Shown here piece by piece: positions 1 through 12,694 of a stretch of DNA of 64,000 nt. How positions within the stretch are numbered: the stretch's first letter is position 1; each line of letters begins with the position of its first letter. The stretch is from Anastrepha obliqua (lineage: Eukaryota; Arthropoda; Insecta; Diptera; Tephritidae), in contig NC_072894.1 of the NCBI RefSeq assembly GCF_027943255.1, forward strand, positions 55,369,601 through 55,433,600, read 5' to 3'. The notes under the pieces were generated by a model. It did no database searches, had not been told where the DNA came from, and worked only from the letters and a program-made list of their open reading frames with translations. Both the position numbers and the translations under genes were made by a program.

Positions 1-1291
1 TAGTTCGTAGCCTGCCCGTTAGTTTTATAGCTAATTGCTTGAATTTTCCCCTTCCAGTATCTAAGAAAGTAAAAGTATCTATTTTTTAGTACTTCATAAT
101 AATTTTTGAAAGTTACTAAATCCCTACTAAATACTTTGATGCGAATCCTTTTGAGTGCTGCTACTAACACAGTTTTATAAAACAATTTCTTCACTAAATA
201 GCTTACAAAGAAAAAAGAAATAATATCCAGTCAAAAGCTGGACTGCTAACAATCAACGCCATATGTGATCACAGACAACCATTGAATGGCGTTACTTATT
301 AAAAATAGTATGGCACCCTATGTTTTATAACGCTTCAAAAATGATAGACCAATACCAATATTGTGGGACGGTGGAAACTTATTTATGCTATCTACTGTAT
401 GTACTTATTCCAAAATACACGCATGCTTATAAATTCTGTTGTATTGGACAGAACCTCTTTTTCTATAGATTTAACCGGTAGCTGAGTACACTTTGTACCT
501 CAAAATAGCCGTTTAACGTCTAAGCCTTTGCAGTAATTCGATTTCCGCTCTATCACCCTTCGAATCGCTCAAAAACCGGAAATTATTTTTGCGCCCTGCT
601 TTTATGTCTGCTCACCCTCTCGTCCGATATGTCTGTTATCGCACATTGAAAAAAGTCAGAGTAGCAGAAATATCGAATTGTAAATTGCACAAACTGCATT
701 TCAAAGTGTTCCGAGTACAAGACGCAACAAAGCAGCTACAGCTGCCAACTAAATGACCACCGGTTAATTTTATGTGCTCGTGCGTATTGTAGCATAAAAT
801 TGTTGGCCCATTTATCGAACCATTGCCATCTGACATAAGTTGGCAATAGCAGTGTATACCTGCGAAGACGTCTGGTTGGCAGCAAACACACTTCATTGAA
901 AGCATAAATGAATTCCTAAGTATGGGTAGTAAAATGGAAAGTGTGGTTGAAGAAATATCCGCTAGATATCCGATTTGTTGGCTTACACTTCCCCAGCTCA
1001 TTATATATACAGAAGCTGAATATATGTACATACAGACGAATGAACAACTACTTTGGTGTGTACGAGAAGAGGTGTAAGGAAACTTTAAGAAAAAATGTTA
1101 TTCGCCAAAAATTGAATATTTTCAATTGAGCTACGATAAATATGTTTCAAATAAATTTAAAGATGTTTGCGAGATATTTTGATAATTATTATTATTTTAA
1201 AATGGTATGCACGTTCATACAATTTAATAAAATATTCAGTTGGAATGTGGTTTAGTCCTCATATTTGTACTTGAAAACTTTTTAAGATACA
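1..1291. other. No recognisable gene or element
   Basis: Nothing here matches a family I know. The longest open frame is 131 codons on the minus strand at 636-1031, with about a dozen cysteines scattered without a regular pattern. It has no signal-peptide-like start and no convincing gene context, and I treat it as chance. Confidence 0.5.
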
Positions 1292-1293
1292 TA

Positions 1294-2286
1294 CAGTCAC
1301 TCACACATTATTTGATACAGATACGATTATTTTGTAAAGTGCTCCAATATCTCATGATATTTTCAGTAAATAGAAAACAGAGTATACAGGTATTTTATTT
1401 ATTTTATTTTCTTTCATTATAGGTATTGCAAAACAAAAAACAAAAACACATGCAGAGAATTCGTTAAAAACGAGCAACTATTTATTTCAAAATTTCAAAA
1501 TTTTAAGGTATTTAGTATTTTATTGGGTATCTTTTATTATTAATTACAGCTTTGTGTATTCTAAACTAATTTGTTTCCACTCTTCAAATATGGCCTTTTT
1601 AAGATCAGATCGCTTGCGGATGCCATATTTTCTTATATTTGTCTTCAAAGCCGACCACAAATTTTCGATGGCGTTCAAATCCGGTGATTGTGCAGGAGTT
1701 TCAAAAAAGTGGGGACTTTTATTTATTAACCAAGTTTGTATTATTTGTGACTTGTGCTTAGGGTCGTTGTCTTGGTAAAAGTGAAAGTCATTTTCAATTT
1801 GTAGTTTTCCAGCGCGTTGAACCAAATCCCCTTGCAAATCATAACGTTGCCACCGCCGTGTTTTATAGTAGCTCGCAAATTCTGTGTGCTCCGTATTGGC
1901 CTCGCGCCATCTAAAGGTCTGTCATCTGATGCAAATAACTTTACTTTTACCTCGTTTACCAAAAGTACGGTTCTCAAAAATGATGGGGTTGCGCGCAAAC
2001 CGCAATCTCTTACTTCTATCCCTTATTCTTACGAAAGGTTTATTACGGCTATTCTAGCATTTAAATTAGTTCCCTTCGAACAGTTTCCGAATGGCAAATC
2101 TTACGTAAATCCTTTTCGGCCATTACAGTAAGCTTTGGAGCGTTTGGTGCTGGATTTTACTCCACTTGGCGCACTAACCACTAACGCTCTTTTTCTGTGA
2201 AAATTTTATTTGGGGAATGTTGTCCCTTATTTACCACACGATATGTGCAAATCAAAATTTTGCGATGCCAAAATAAACAACGAACA
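1294..2286 (-). pseudogene. Tc1-like transposase remnant (DD34E type)
   Basis: Two overlapping minus-strand frames (1741-1998 and 1544-1837) together read as the catalytic half of a Tc1-family DDE transposase. The block around FASDD and KHGGGNVM is the region of the first catalytic Asp. QDNDPKHKS carries the second Asp and SPDLNAIENLW the final Glu. Further upstream (to about 2240) a weaker, stop-broken stretch resembles the N-terminal helix-turn-helix portion. A plausible left terminus starts at 1294 with CAGTCACTCACACATTATTT after TA. I found no matching right terminus. A second element inserted at 2287 may have removed it. Frame changes and stops make this inactive. Confidence 0.75.
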
Positions 2287-2288
2287 TA

Positions 2289-3179
2289 CAGTCTGTGTCA
2301 GAAGAAAAGAACCGGTTTTCTTCTTGTAACTTCAATATATATTTCGTTCTGCTTTGTGCTGCATAATAGTCCCACTCAAGGGCTAAGACGCCAGTGCTAG
2401 CTCAGGCTGGTGTCGTTGGAAACTTTCCCGTAAACGTAACCAAAAAAAAACGAGTACAATGAGCATTTTTATACACGCATTCGAAAGGGCCGAAATAATC
2501 TTACACCGCAGCTGCAAAAGTAATTAAAAAATCAAAAAAGTTTGTTGTGATGTAGAATCAGCGGTACAATGTGTACAAAAATGTTGATGACTTTTCCGAG
2601 CGCGGCTTGAAGCGAGTGACGACAAAAAAGCAGAATGAAGTGACCGTCCAATTTTTTAAGCGGGACCTTTCTTTGTGACTACACCAAGCACGATCAGTTC
2701 TTGCTAAAAAGGGAATAGATGTGAGTATCAACACCATCGAAGGGTGACTGAAGGAGGCGAACATATCTCACCGTCCCATATCATCAAAACCACTGCTCTC
2801 AGAAAAACACCTTGAGAAACAACAAAACAAGAAAATGGCGTCCCAGTATTGGGGTGGCCTTCCCAGTCCCCAGACGCCAGCCCCATTGAAAATGTGTGTC
2901 GAACTATGAAAACGCATCTTCCCGGAAGGCCAGTTCATGATTTAAAGCAACTCGTGTGTCCAGTTCGCAAAATTTAGTCCTGCTTATCGACGGGCTACGC
3001 AGAAAAGTTGGTTCAAAGCATGAAGAGATGCCAGGCTATACTCGACAACGATGAAAACTACATGGCTTATTGAGTAATTGTGACTCGTAATTTTGTACAT
3101 ACTTTCATGTAAAAACAATTTAAATATATATCTTTTATACTTAATGAATAGTCGAAGTTACTTTTTCTGACACAAACTG
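2289..3179 (+). mobile_element. Tc1-like element, internally deleted, TIRs intact
   Basis: The ends are inverted copies: CAGTCTGTGTCAGAA at 2289 and its near-exact complement ending at 3179. Both are flanked by TA, the Tc1/mariner target duplication, so the element is 891 bp. Inside, the plus strand still reads as a Tc1 transposase N-terminus (2570-2830, ending near KPLLSEKHLEKQQNKKMA). It then jumps directly to the C-terminal motif region at about 2845-2900, where SPQTPAPLK-like codons followed by a frame change correspond to SPDASPIENVW. The central part with two of the three catalytic residues is gone. It cannot encode transposase but could be mobilised by an intact relative. Confidence 0.8.
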
Positions 3180-3235
3180 TAATTCATACCACTATAAGAA
3201 TGTATATATATCATTTTTTATTTTTTATATATATA

Positions 3236-4305
3236 TTAGGTGCAGAACTAAGTTCTCGCTGTTTTTTTGATGAAAATACAACTTTATTCTGAAAAAATGG
3301 TTACAAGAGAATTATTGAAAGTATTGCCCATCGCTGGCTACTACTTTTTCCCATTTTTCTAGTAGACCTCGTATATCGCCGCGGTAAAACTATTCATCTG
3401 TTGAGGCTATCCACGGGTTAAGCCATTTTTTGATGTCTTCATATGAATGGAACTGCTGGTCAGCTAGACCATGTGCCAATATCTGGAGAATATGACGGGT
3501 GGGTTAGGATTTCCCATTTCAGTGTTTCCAGGTAGGTTTTAACGGGTTTGGCAACGTGAGGCCCAGTGATGGTTTCGCTTGGTTTTGGCAGTTCATAATA
3601 AATAACACCAACTTGATCCCACCAAATACATAGCTTAACCGCAGAAGCATGACCGGCAGTCCCCATGACTTTCTTTTCTTTGGATTGCTGTCATGAATTC
3701 ATTTAAATATCATCACCCGTCACGATGCGATGAAGAAAACCCTTCCTTTTTTGTCCCTGAAGCAGTTGTTCACAGGCGAAAAAACGACGTTGAACCCTTG
3801 AATCCCTTGGCTTTAACTCATAAAGAACACAAGTCCCCTGTTTCTGAATCATTCCCAAAGCATGCAATCGCTTGGAAATGGATTGGCGGCATCTTAATAC
3901 TGAAGCAAGCTTTTCTTGCGTTTGACATGGATCCTCAGTGAGCAATGCCTCCAATTCAGCGTCTTCGAAGGTTTTTGGCCTTCCTTCACGCGGACGGTCG
4001 TCAACATTAAAATCACCGTCTTTGAAGTGACAGAACCCATCTCGGCACGTTGTTTCACTTAAAGTAGCATGAAAGAGGAAATCAACACTTCCCGCAAATG
4101 ACGATTTTTCAACACAAAATCAGACATTTTCACAAAACCAAAAGTATGTGATAACAAAACATAATCACTAATGTGTCGAAGCAGTTTGTTAACCATATGT
4201 CTAAGCTTAGTTTATGACGTTTAGGTTATGTTAGAATCGACTAGCACACACTGCTGGCGGCATCTAATCAATTGACAAACAGCGGGAACTTATTTGCGCA
4301 CCTAA
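3236..4305 (-). mobile_element. mariner element, degenerate copy 1 (Mos1/cecropia-like lineage)
   Basis: TIRs TTAGGTGCAGAACTAAG and, at the far end, the complement of TTAGGTGCGCAAATAAG are flanked by TA on both sides (1070 bp). The minus strand codes for mariner transposase pieces: the helix-turn-helix region at 3703-3954 (EDPCQTQEKLASVL, LHALGMIQKQG, RIVTGDD) and C-terminal codons at 3460-3666. Compared with the copy at 44363-45617 it lacks about 120 bp near 3560, which removes the codons around the second catalytic Asp, plus smaller gaps near 3478 and 4070. It keeps four codons near 3525-3550 that the other copy has lost. Inactive. Confidence 0.88.
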
Positions 4306-4307
4306 TA

Positions 4308-5670
4308 AATACATGTTTTTTTGGATAAAATTGTTCGTGTAAATGAATAAATTTTAGTTGGTTATTTGATGACAAACCATGTCAGAGTTTATTCTGTTCG
4401 ACTGGAATCCGACAAGGAATCCGACGAGACAAAACCATTTTGCATTTAAAAACAAAGTCAATTGTACATTCGAAATAAAAAAATTAGCAAATGGTTATGT
4501 AGCGCACAAGTGGCAAAGTACTATACAAAATAACAAGCACGAGTTTTTTATTTTCCCCGAATCATTCAGTGACGTTCACATGAGCTAAGAGCGAACAAAT
4601 TTCGGATAAAAAACTGAATAAAGAAAAATGAGCAAAACCAATGTCTCAATCAACGTCACGAACATCTTAACATGAAGAGATTTTCAATGCTGCAGGTATG
4701 AGCTATACATTATAATAGGTTTGCATACATAGATCATTAATCTGGATTTCTAGATTTTTAAAACGAAATAATAATAAACAAAAACAAAAATATAAAATCA
4801 GCAAAAAAAAGTTGTATAATTATAGAAGAACTTACCACTTTTCTATATTCATTCTACTAATTGTCGTTTATTGTAATTTAATCAACTACTGTATTATTAT
4901 GAAATGTAAGTGTACGAATATTGCACATTCTACGTCGCCAGATATAAATGATGGAATGAATTTGTTATGGTTGAATGCATTACTTTGCATTAGCATTTGA
5001 TTTTTCCTGGTAGTTATCACCATAGTACTGATACGCAATAACAATTTTACGGAATTCTATAAATTTCAAGAAAATCTTTTTAATTATGCGAGAAAATTGC
5101 GGATGTCTTTACATTTTAACTGGCAGCAGTCATTTTGAATAGTGCTGGTATTCTGTATTCGTTGAATAAAACAAAAAATCTATTCATTATAATATTTCTT
5201 GAGTTATCACTGCAAAAGTCATTCCATCGTTGCCAGAAAATAATTTACTACGAGGCAGGAATTTTAAAATAAAATTGCAAAACCAGCCATATTGACTGGT
5301 GTGGCAGTTCTAGTCTAAAGTTTACTGTTGGTCTAAAGTTTTCAGTTTAGACCCCAAAATACGATAGGTATAATATATGTAGGAATATTAACATAACACC
5401 CTGTATAACTTTACAGACTGACCTACATATAGGAAACTTGACGTAACACCCTTCATAACCTAGCGGACTTTCTAACAAACGCCAATGGAGGAATATCGGC
5501 AGAGCAGCAAGCTGAGAAACAGCGACCGAATTGGAAAGCATACTGACACAGAAGATGGGAGTAAAGTTTAAGTTGTCGACTCGAATCGACCGGACATAAC
5601 TATATTATTAATTCGCTGAAGTTAATATGTAAATCTAAACTACTCAAAACTAAATGACTAATAATACATG
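4308..5670. other. No gene seen; AT-rich DNA with a weak local duplication
   Basis: No transposase, retroelement or exon-like frame is visible. At about 5373-5460 a roughly 40-bp unit ending in TAACACCC..ATAAC occurs twice, 60 bp apart and diverged. GTCTAAAGTTT is also repeated near 5315-5345. Confidence 0.45.
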
Positions 5671-5672
5671 TA

Positions 5673-6521
5673 ACACATTGCCTGAAAAGTCCCGGGCCTA
5701 GGACATAGGTAGTGCTAGTGCTCTTTTTCAGTTAGTACTAACCTTAGAAAGACGGTTTTTAACTCTCGTGATATTCTATTCATTAGTTCGAGAGTTATTG
5801 TGCCAGGAGTGACGCTACTTTTTTTTCAAAACAATGGATCAAAAAGGATTTCGTGTTTTAATTTTGCACTGCTTCTTGATGGGACAAATACCGTTCAAGC
5901 GAAGCAATGGATTGAAAGGTGTTACAGGGTCTCCGCTCCATCAGGAACAATAATAAAACGATGATTTGCTGACTTCAAATGTGGTGGTAGAGACACCGCT
6001 GATGCACAACGCAATGGACGTCCAAATGAGGCGGTAACACGAGAAAAGATCAGAAAATCTACAAATTCGATTTGCATGATCGAGAGATGAAGTTACGTGA
6101 GTTAGCTGACATCATAAAGATATCAAAGATATATCGCCTTTATATTGCATGAGCATTTGACTATGAGAAAGTTCTGTTCAAACGTGTTGATGATTCTGAG
6201 CAGTGGCAAAACTACATAAATTGAACTTCGATTTGCTCCCACCTTTACCGTATTCGCAGAATTTAGCTCCCAGCACCTACTGGTTGTTCTCAGAGCTAAA
6301 AATCTACTCGTCGGTAAGAAATTTCGCTCGAATGAAGAGGTTATCTCTGAAGCTGAGGTCTGTTTTGAGGCAAAATATAAATCGTTCTACAAAAGTGGTA
6401 TTGAAATGTTAACGCGGCGCCGCGTTGTTCTCGATGGAAATTACGTTGATGGATAAAGCTAGATTTGAACAATAAAAAATGTATTTTCTTTGTTAGGCCC
6501 GGAACTTTCAAGCCCATGTGT
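5673..6521 (+). mobile_element. mariner, irritans-type, internally deleted copy
   Basis: Inverted ends ACACATTGCCTGAAAAGTCC and the complement of ACACATGGGCTTGAAAGTTC lie next to TA on both sides (849 bp). A transposase start at 5834 (MDQKGFRVLILHCFLM) matches the irritans-subfamily N-terminus, followed by an ADFK..RSGRP-like stretch with stops. After a deletion the sequence resumes at 6203-6412 with the C-terminal region (KLNFDLLPPLPYSQNLAPS, corresponding to PHPPYSPDLAPSD). The central catalytic region with the first two Asp residues is missing. It shares ends and N-terminus with the fragment at 9740-10396. Confidence 0.85.
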
Positions 6522-6523
6522 TA

Positions 6524-7377
6524 TATGTAAAACTATAGTTACTACTAAGTTTATAAAACTATCCTACTTAAGCCTAGACGTACATTCTTCGTCTTCTTCC
6601 TTTGTTTCGACGACGCTCGATAGAAGTTAACATTTTATTATTGTGTTTCCTCATTGTTTTTCTTTAATTTTTATACAACTTTACTCTTTGGCGAGCTTAA
6701 GTTGTGCGCGAACGTTCAGCTGCTCTAGTTGCTTATATGTAGTACCGATTTAAAAAGTTTGCGTCGACGAACAATGCCTTATATGTGACTTTTGCTAACA
6801 AAACAAAAGGATTTTTATTATTCATTTATATGTGTGTTTTTACACATATAATATACTATAGTATTCTTATTTATTTAATTTAATATGGCCAAACAATATC
6901 ATTAAGCGACGAGGAACTTGAAAAATTTCTGACTCTCGTCGATGAGTTTATTAGAACGGATAATGGTGATGGAACTTGATGATTGACGAACTTGACGAAC
7001 TTGAGAGAGCTAAGTGAAGAATAAAATTCTTCTGAAGATAAAATTCTTCTTAGGACGAAGATAATATCCCGCCAAATATTTGGAGTGAAAAGTCTAATAT
7101 ACTAATCATATTTTCTCAAGCTATATTACGTGGGAAAAAACCATCAGAAATCGTCAATGCAAAAAGCTAAAACTAAGTCTCATAGGTACTGACAAAAGAT
7201 TGTGCATCAAGTGCGTGACCCTATTTGCTTGTCCAAAAATATTCTGAACCTACTAAGAGTTTTCAAACTTTTTATAACGGACGGTTGACAATTTTAATTG
7301 CTCTCAATGGGAGGAATCTAAACTGGAATCAATATTAGAAAAAACGCTCTTATTTCCATTACATTTGTATGTGTGTG
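6524..7377. other. No recognised element
   Basis: AT-rich. A short plus-strand reading near 6890-7010 (SLSDEELEKFL...) vaguely recalls the N-terminus of piggyBac-type transposases, but no diagnostic domain or TTAA-flanked end is visible, so no call is made. Confidence 0.35.
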
Positions 7378-8175
7378 TGATTGGAGAATAAGTTCGTAGC
7401 GTTTTTACCGAAGACTTTTATTTAAACAAAAAAAACTAATTATATCAATAAGTTAATCAATTATATATTCGCAGTTGCCACCGACTGCTTCCTTTGCTTT
7501 ATATTGATATACGAGTATAGGCACCATTTCCCATCTCTCGTGACGATTCGGTACAAAAGGCGCTGTTTATGACCGCATGTTGCTCGATGGCTGGCGAGAT
7601 GCTGAGAAATAATTTGAAGGTGACTTTCCTTGTTATTTCGTTGAGCTCGTGAGACACCCAGGCTCCCAATTTTTTAGTAAATCTCATTAAGTGAAAGTAA
7701 TTGAGAATCGTTTTATGACTGCATTTAATTTGTTCCGCCAATTCACGACTTCTTTGGCAACCGTTTCTCCATCAAAAGTGATTTGAGACGTTCTTCATTG
7801 AATTTAGAAGACCTTCCGCTGCGGGAGGGATTATCGACGTCAAAGTCGCCATATTTGAATTTTGCGTAGGTACATATTCCCTGCTGTAGACTCCCCTATG
7901 ACACCTTCTCCATATACGTCGGAAATGTCCCGGACTGATTCGGCAGCTTTTTGACCTCGATGAAAAGCAGAAAAGTTGTTGATTTTTGCTTCCTGGGTAC
8001 TCCATAACTAAGCCTCAAAACTAATAAGAAATTAAATAATTCAAAAATACAATGCACATAGTTTTGTACAACTGAAAAAGTTCTATCGAATGAATACTTA
8101 CCCTTTGCCAAACAGCAAAAAATTGTTGTAAAAACAGAAAATATAAAAGCGCTCTGAACTTATTTCCCAACCCAA
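7378..8175 (-). mobile_element. mariner remnant, 5' half, third lineage
   Basis: At 8175 the minus strand begins TTGGGTTGGGAAATAAGTTC after TA, the usual terminal motif of one insect mariner lineage. A diverged inverted counterpart (GGAGAATAAGTTCGTAGCGT) sits at about 7382. Minus-strand codons from about 8000 to 7500 read as the N-terminal DNA-binding half with frame changes: RGQKAAESVRDISDVYGEG, then KYGDFDVDNPSRSGR, then LAEQIKCSHKTILNYFHLM and LGAWVSHELNE. Near 7560 a frame-shifted stretch matches the VTGDEKW region of the first catalytic Asp. Everything after that is missing. Confidence 0.8.
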
Positions 8176-8177
8176 TA

Positions 8178-9739
8178 CATTTATTTATGGTGTACAAATG
8201 TACATCAACCATCTATCTACGTCTATCATTTTGTCGCATCAAAATCGGTGTCACCGTTTCGGAGAATAACCCGAAGCAACAAATAAACAGCTAAACATTA
8301 GGTTGCTTGTTCAGGTCTTGGTGACATGCGAATAACAACAAGAGCTTAAAGTCAATTGAGGAAGGTTAAATTCGGTTCGGTTATAGAAGAGTCACAGCTT
8401 TCAACATCAGACGGGCGGACGAAAATTTAATCTTAACATACATTGAAAAAGTGCACGCAACCGTTATGTGAACAAAAGTATAACACCCTCGTTCACAAGT
8501 GAGCGGGTATAAAAAGGAGTCATATTTCATTCAAGACGCACACCACAAATAGAAGGAAAGTTCGGCCAAACACCTTACCGAAGTGTACGCGCCAATTATT
8601 TGTTTTATGTATTTAATATTTCAAAATCGCAGATATGCTCTTTAGTTACATTTATACATATAAATTAATTGTGTGAAACATTCTTTTAACATCTGCCAAG
8701 GATAAACACTTCATTCTACTCTAACTAATTCAATCAGTACTGGCCATTCCTTTTAATATTCCTATTATCTCTTCAAATTCCTTACCCGCCTCTAATGGCT
8801 GAGTGTTAACTTTAAGATACATAAGATGCATACCCAAAATGTACACACTAAAGCTTTTATTTTTCATTCGCTAAATTCCACGTCCAGTCACTGGCCCGAG
8901 GATAAACGCCCCAATAAATTCCCAATTAATGCCATTTTGAACTTTCAATTTTTTTACAAAAATATGAAAATTAAATTTACATATATTCCTCTCTTATTTG
9001 TGTAGTTCGTGTCATCCACACGCCAGCAAAAAATTATTAACAGTTTGACACGCTTCGACGATACATTTCTTGTGAAATTTGGTCAATTAAAATTCTATTT
9101 TTGTGAATTTTTCCAAGTAAACGCTTCTACCCGAAAGCTATAGGCATTTAAAAAAAGTAAAATATGTGCAATAAGTTGATCCTCTCGTTGAGTTGCGAAG
9201 CTTAGAATCATGCAATACATACAAATGTTAAACAGATTTACGAACATATCCACCCAAGTACTAAATATTTAAATTCCTCGAAATGCGCAAGACTTTTCAG
9301 ATGCCCCGAAAAAAGCACAATCAGCGAGAAAAAATAATACATATAAATAAGTAAAAAGGAAAAGTAGTCCATAAGAGTACACGGCAAAACAAAGGTAGGG
9401 AAAAAAATTAACACAGCAGAGGGGAGGTTGGCAAAAAAGCAAACAAGTTACATAAATCGGAACTCATACGAAACAATTGGCGCAAAGTGAGTGCTGCCTG
9501 GGGCTCTGGTGGTGATGACGGTATGAACACTAGTGGCTTTGACTTTGGTGATGCTACTCACAATTGTGGTAGTGATGGTGGTTGCTGCTGTCAAAAACAA
9601 TAACAGCCATTATAGTACGAATATCAACAGAATGCTGTAAATAACATTCACGAACGGCATTCAACAAGCTGAAAATGGAAAGAGCAACAGGAGATTTAAG
9701 TTGAATTATTTACTTTAACCTTCAAACGGTCGTGCACAC
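8178..9739. other. No gene seen; contains one SINE tail
   Basis: Apart from the SINE 3' fragment at 8532-8600 I see nothing identifiable. A GGTGRTG-rich low-complexity patch lies at about 9500-9590. Confidence 0.45.
8532..8600 (+). repeat. SINE 3'-tail fragment
   Basis: CAAGACGCACACCACAAATA, then CGGCCAAACACC and GCGCCAATTATT, match the 3' third of the tRNA-derived SINE family best seen at 38163-38473. The fragment is 5' truncated, as expected for target-primed insertion or later erosion. Confidence 0.7.
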
Positions 9740-10396
9740 GCCGCGCGCTTGCAATGAACGTTGTGTCTATAGAGGAACTAAAACTGAAGAAACCTAAGAC
9801 TACGTTAATCACAAATACTTTGATTTCGATCTCACGCAAAGATTTGTCTTATTATCAACACGTTCGTTTTTGGTCAACAGTGAGCAAACGCGTGACCCAC
9901 TTTGAACAGAGCTTTCTCATAATCAAATGCTCATGCAATATAAAGCCCACCCTTTCTTTTGATATCTTTACGATGTCAGCTAACTCACGCGACTTCACTT
10001 TTAAATCATTCAAAACGATTTTTTGGAATTTTTTTATGTTTTCTGGCGTTCACGTTAACGTCCACTGGGTTGTGCGTCATCGATGTCTCTATGACTACGT
10101 TTGAAGTCAGCAAGCCATCGTTTTATTATTGTTTCTGATGGAGCGGAGTCCCCATAACACTTTTCAAGCCATTGTGTCGCTTGAACGATATTTTTCCTCA
10201 TCAAGAAGTACTGCAAAATTAAAACATGAAATTCTTTTAGATCCACTGTTTTAAAATAAAAAAAAACTCACGAATTAATGAATGGAATATTATGAAATTT
10301 TAACAGCTGTCTTTTTAAGGTTAGTACTAACTGAAAAATATGTAGGTGAATACAATAAAACTATGTCTTAGACCCGGGACTTTTCAGCTCATGTGT
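9740..10396 (-). mobile_element. mariner, irritans-type, 5' fragment
   Basis: On the minus strand the terminus ACACATGAGCTGAAAAGTCC starts at 10396 beside TA and matches the ends of the element at 5673-6521. A transposase start at 10246 gives MDLKEFHVLILQYFLM, then YGDSAP and ADFKRS..DDAQPSGR. It continues with frame breaks through an LKVKSRELADIVKISKERVG-like stretch (reading opposite the plus-strand frame at 9754-10104). Similarity fades at about 9740 and the second half and right terminus are absent. Confidence 0.82.
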
Positions 10397-10398
10397 TA

Positions 10399-11980
10399 CT
10401 CGAATTGCTGTCTTACGAAAATCATGTAAACTCACTTATTGTTGAGCCATATGATACAGATGGCATGTTTTAACAATTATTATCAGAAAGAGGGATGTTT
10501 AGCAATCGTTCGTTTTAGTTTCATAAAAATCCAAAACGACAATATAATAAAGGTATGACACAAAGAAGACATGTAAATGTTGAGCAGGAGAAAATCTTGG
10601 AATAAAAACACCGACACATACAAAAACATCCGTATATTTGCACTCGTATGTAGTATACAGTTCTAATTTTATTTGCTTCGATGTTTTGCTGTGTTTCTTA
10701 TTTCGCCTTCGCCTTCGCTTAGCTTATTCTTAGTCTCCTTTTACACACTTTGACAGTGGCATCCATCAGTTTTACACGAACATAAACTTACTTACTCAGA
10801 TACATATCCGTACGCACAAATGTTACGGACACGTTCACATAGCACGTCGTTCCATACATATGTGCTTATACGCCCTATGCTCCAAATTGGAGTTTAAGGA
10901 ACTTATTTGTACATATATATGTATGTTATTCATGTACTTATTTACCTATTTACCTGTGCACTATGTGCCTTGTAGACTGCTGCGTTAATTTTGGTAAGGT
11001 AAATGCGGCTCAAAGCATAAAATAGAAACCTCGTCTTGACCCAAAGCTGTCAAAGCTCACACATGTGCGATGTAGGAGTATAAATACAACAATTTGGTTG
11101 TAGTAGAATGTAGGCACATTGCGAAGCAAAAGGTCTTTTATATATACTTTTACATACGTCATACGTCCCACAAGATCCCTTCAACTTCCTTAACAAAAAT
11201 TTAAAAGGGCGTCCTTGGATGCGAATTCATGAAGCTTAGACATTTGACGGCATACATTTGTACATATATACAGATATACATATATACATATATACATATG
11301 TATATGGAAAAGGAATTGGCGAGTTAATTCAAAGTAAATTGCTAAAATCGATATAAGAATATTTTGTATGAACTTTAGTTTAAAATTTGGTGAAGTATAT
11401 CTGAAAACCTCTTGGCAACTTGAAGTGCAGACAGCATTTCATAGTTGTAACCTTATATATATGTATATATATGTTTATAAATTATTATATGAATAAATTA
11501 TAGACCTCGAAGTGCACTAAAAGTTTTTTGTCAACATAAAGTGCGCCAATACAACAACAAAATATTCAAGACGCTCCGAATACCATTAAACACTTATAAA
11601 TATTTACGTTCGTATGTATATCTATCGTAAGTGAATTCACTTTTTTTTACGACCTTAGTATAGGATGCACGCACATTGTCAAAGGGCGCAAAACTTTGCT
11701 TGTACATACAGCAGGTACAACAGTGGGATATGAAAGGCTTTTAAATTTGATTAAAAACCTATAAACAATACAACCGTTTTCAACAATTCATTTCAGATAG
11801 CAACATTGATCGGATTATAGTGTTGAGTGAGGAAAGAAATGAACCAGAAATTTATATCTATCAGAAAATTTATGATACTCTTACGTTTGTTCGCTCCAGA
11901 CGCTATATATTATATGTACCGATTTTTGAAGCTTTAAAGATAGGGCATCAAAATTTAAGGTAAGTTTAGAGAAGTACATG
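10399..11980. other. No gene seen; TACATA-rich host-like DNA
   Basis: Dispersed TACATA/TATATAC simple sequence, strongest at about 11262-11306 and 11455-11475, typical of fly intergenic DNA. No coding or transposon signature found. Confidence 0.45.
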
Positions 11981-11982
11981 TA

Positions 11983-12694
11983 CCAACTTGATCAAAAAGT
12001 TTCCCGAATATATTCAGAAAATTCCAAAGTGATATTATCATCTTCAAAGTACTCAACCCCCAGTACCCCATCGACTGCAATACACTTATATCAGCGTTTC
12101 ATCCAACTCTCGAAACGTTTCTGAAACTCTATTTTCGGTATAGCCATTAAAGTCGTCTTCGAATTTTTCACTACTTCCTTTCGGCTATTAAAACACGTTT
12201 GTGGTCAAAAATTCACAGATAATGATGGGACTGTGCGACGGTGAGTTATCATATGTAAAATCCATGAGTTATTTTCCCACAAATCCTTACTATTTTGGCG
12301 AAGTGCTTCACGTAAATGAATCATAATGCTTAAATAATAGCCCTTTTAACAGTCTGACCTTCTGGCAAAAATTCATGGTGTACAATACTGTTATAATCCA
12401 TAAAAATCGTGAGCATTCTTTCTTTTTTGACTGAAAACGACATGGGTTTTTTGGTCTTGGTTCATTCGGAGCTAACCACTCTCTCGCTTGATTTCTGTCG
12501 TACTCATAAACCTACGACTCGTCTCCAGTAATGATGCGTTTGCTGAACGTTGGGTCGGATTCAGACTTGGAGATTATGTCTTTGGCGATATAAGCGCAGG
12601 CCCTATTTTGCATTAAATTTTTGTCTTTGAGATAAACTTTCCAGCTACACGGCGCAAGCTCATTAACTACACTATGAATGGATCCATAAGCAAT
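11983..12694 (-). pseudogene. mariner (family A) transposase, 3' part, split by LINE
   Basis: The minus strand starts in mid-transposase at IAYGSIHSVVNEL and passes through DPTFSKRIITGDES (first catalytic Asp region). A stop-broken stretch follows (ALRQNSKDLWENNSWILHM, the second-Asp region), ending with AIPKIEFQKRFESWMKR and VEYFEDDNI, the usual mariner C-terminus. A plausible terminus CCAACTTGATCAAAAAGTTT begins after TA at 11981. The N-terminal part lies beyond the LINE at 17876-18262, and the two halves join exactly at the 9-bp target sequence. Frameshifts and stops make it inactive. Confidence 0.88.
12686..12694. repeat. Left target-site duplication of the LINE
   Basis: ATAAGCAAT directly before the LINE 5' end. 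The identical 9-mer follows the poly(A) at 17876-17884. In the host mariner these bases encode IAY within ELAEDVGIAY-GSIHS, so the coding sense confirms that this is one interrupted gene. Confidence 0.85.

Noticed and set aside
636..1031. 131-codon Cys-rich minus-strand frame
   Set aside because: No regular Cys spacing, no signal peptide-like start and no neighbouring exon or homology that I recognise; the length is within chance for this much sequence.
6890..7290. Possible piggyBac-like N-terminus
   Set aside because: Only SDEELEKFL and a few scattered similarities; no TTAA-flanked ends and no DDD core.
9754..10104. 116-codon plus-strand frame
   Set aside because: It is the antisense shadow of the mariner transposase on the minus strand.
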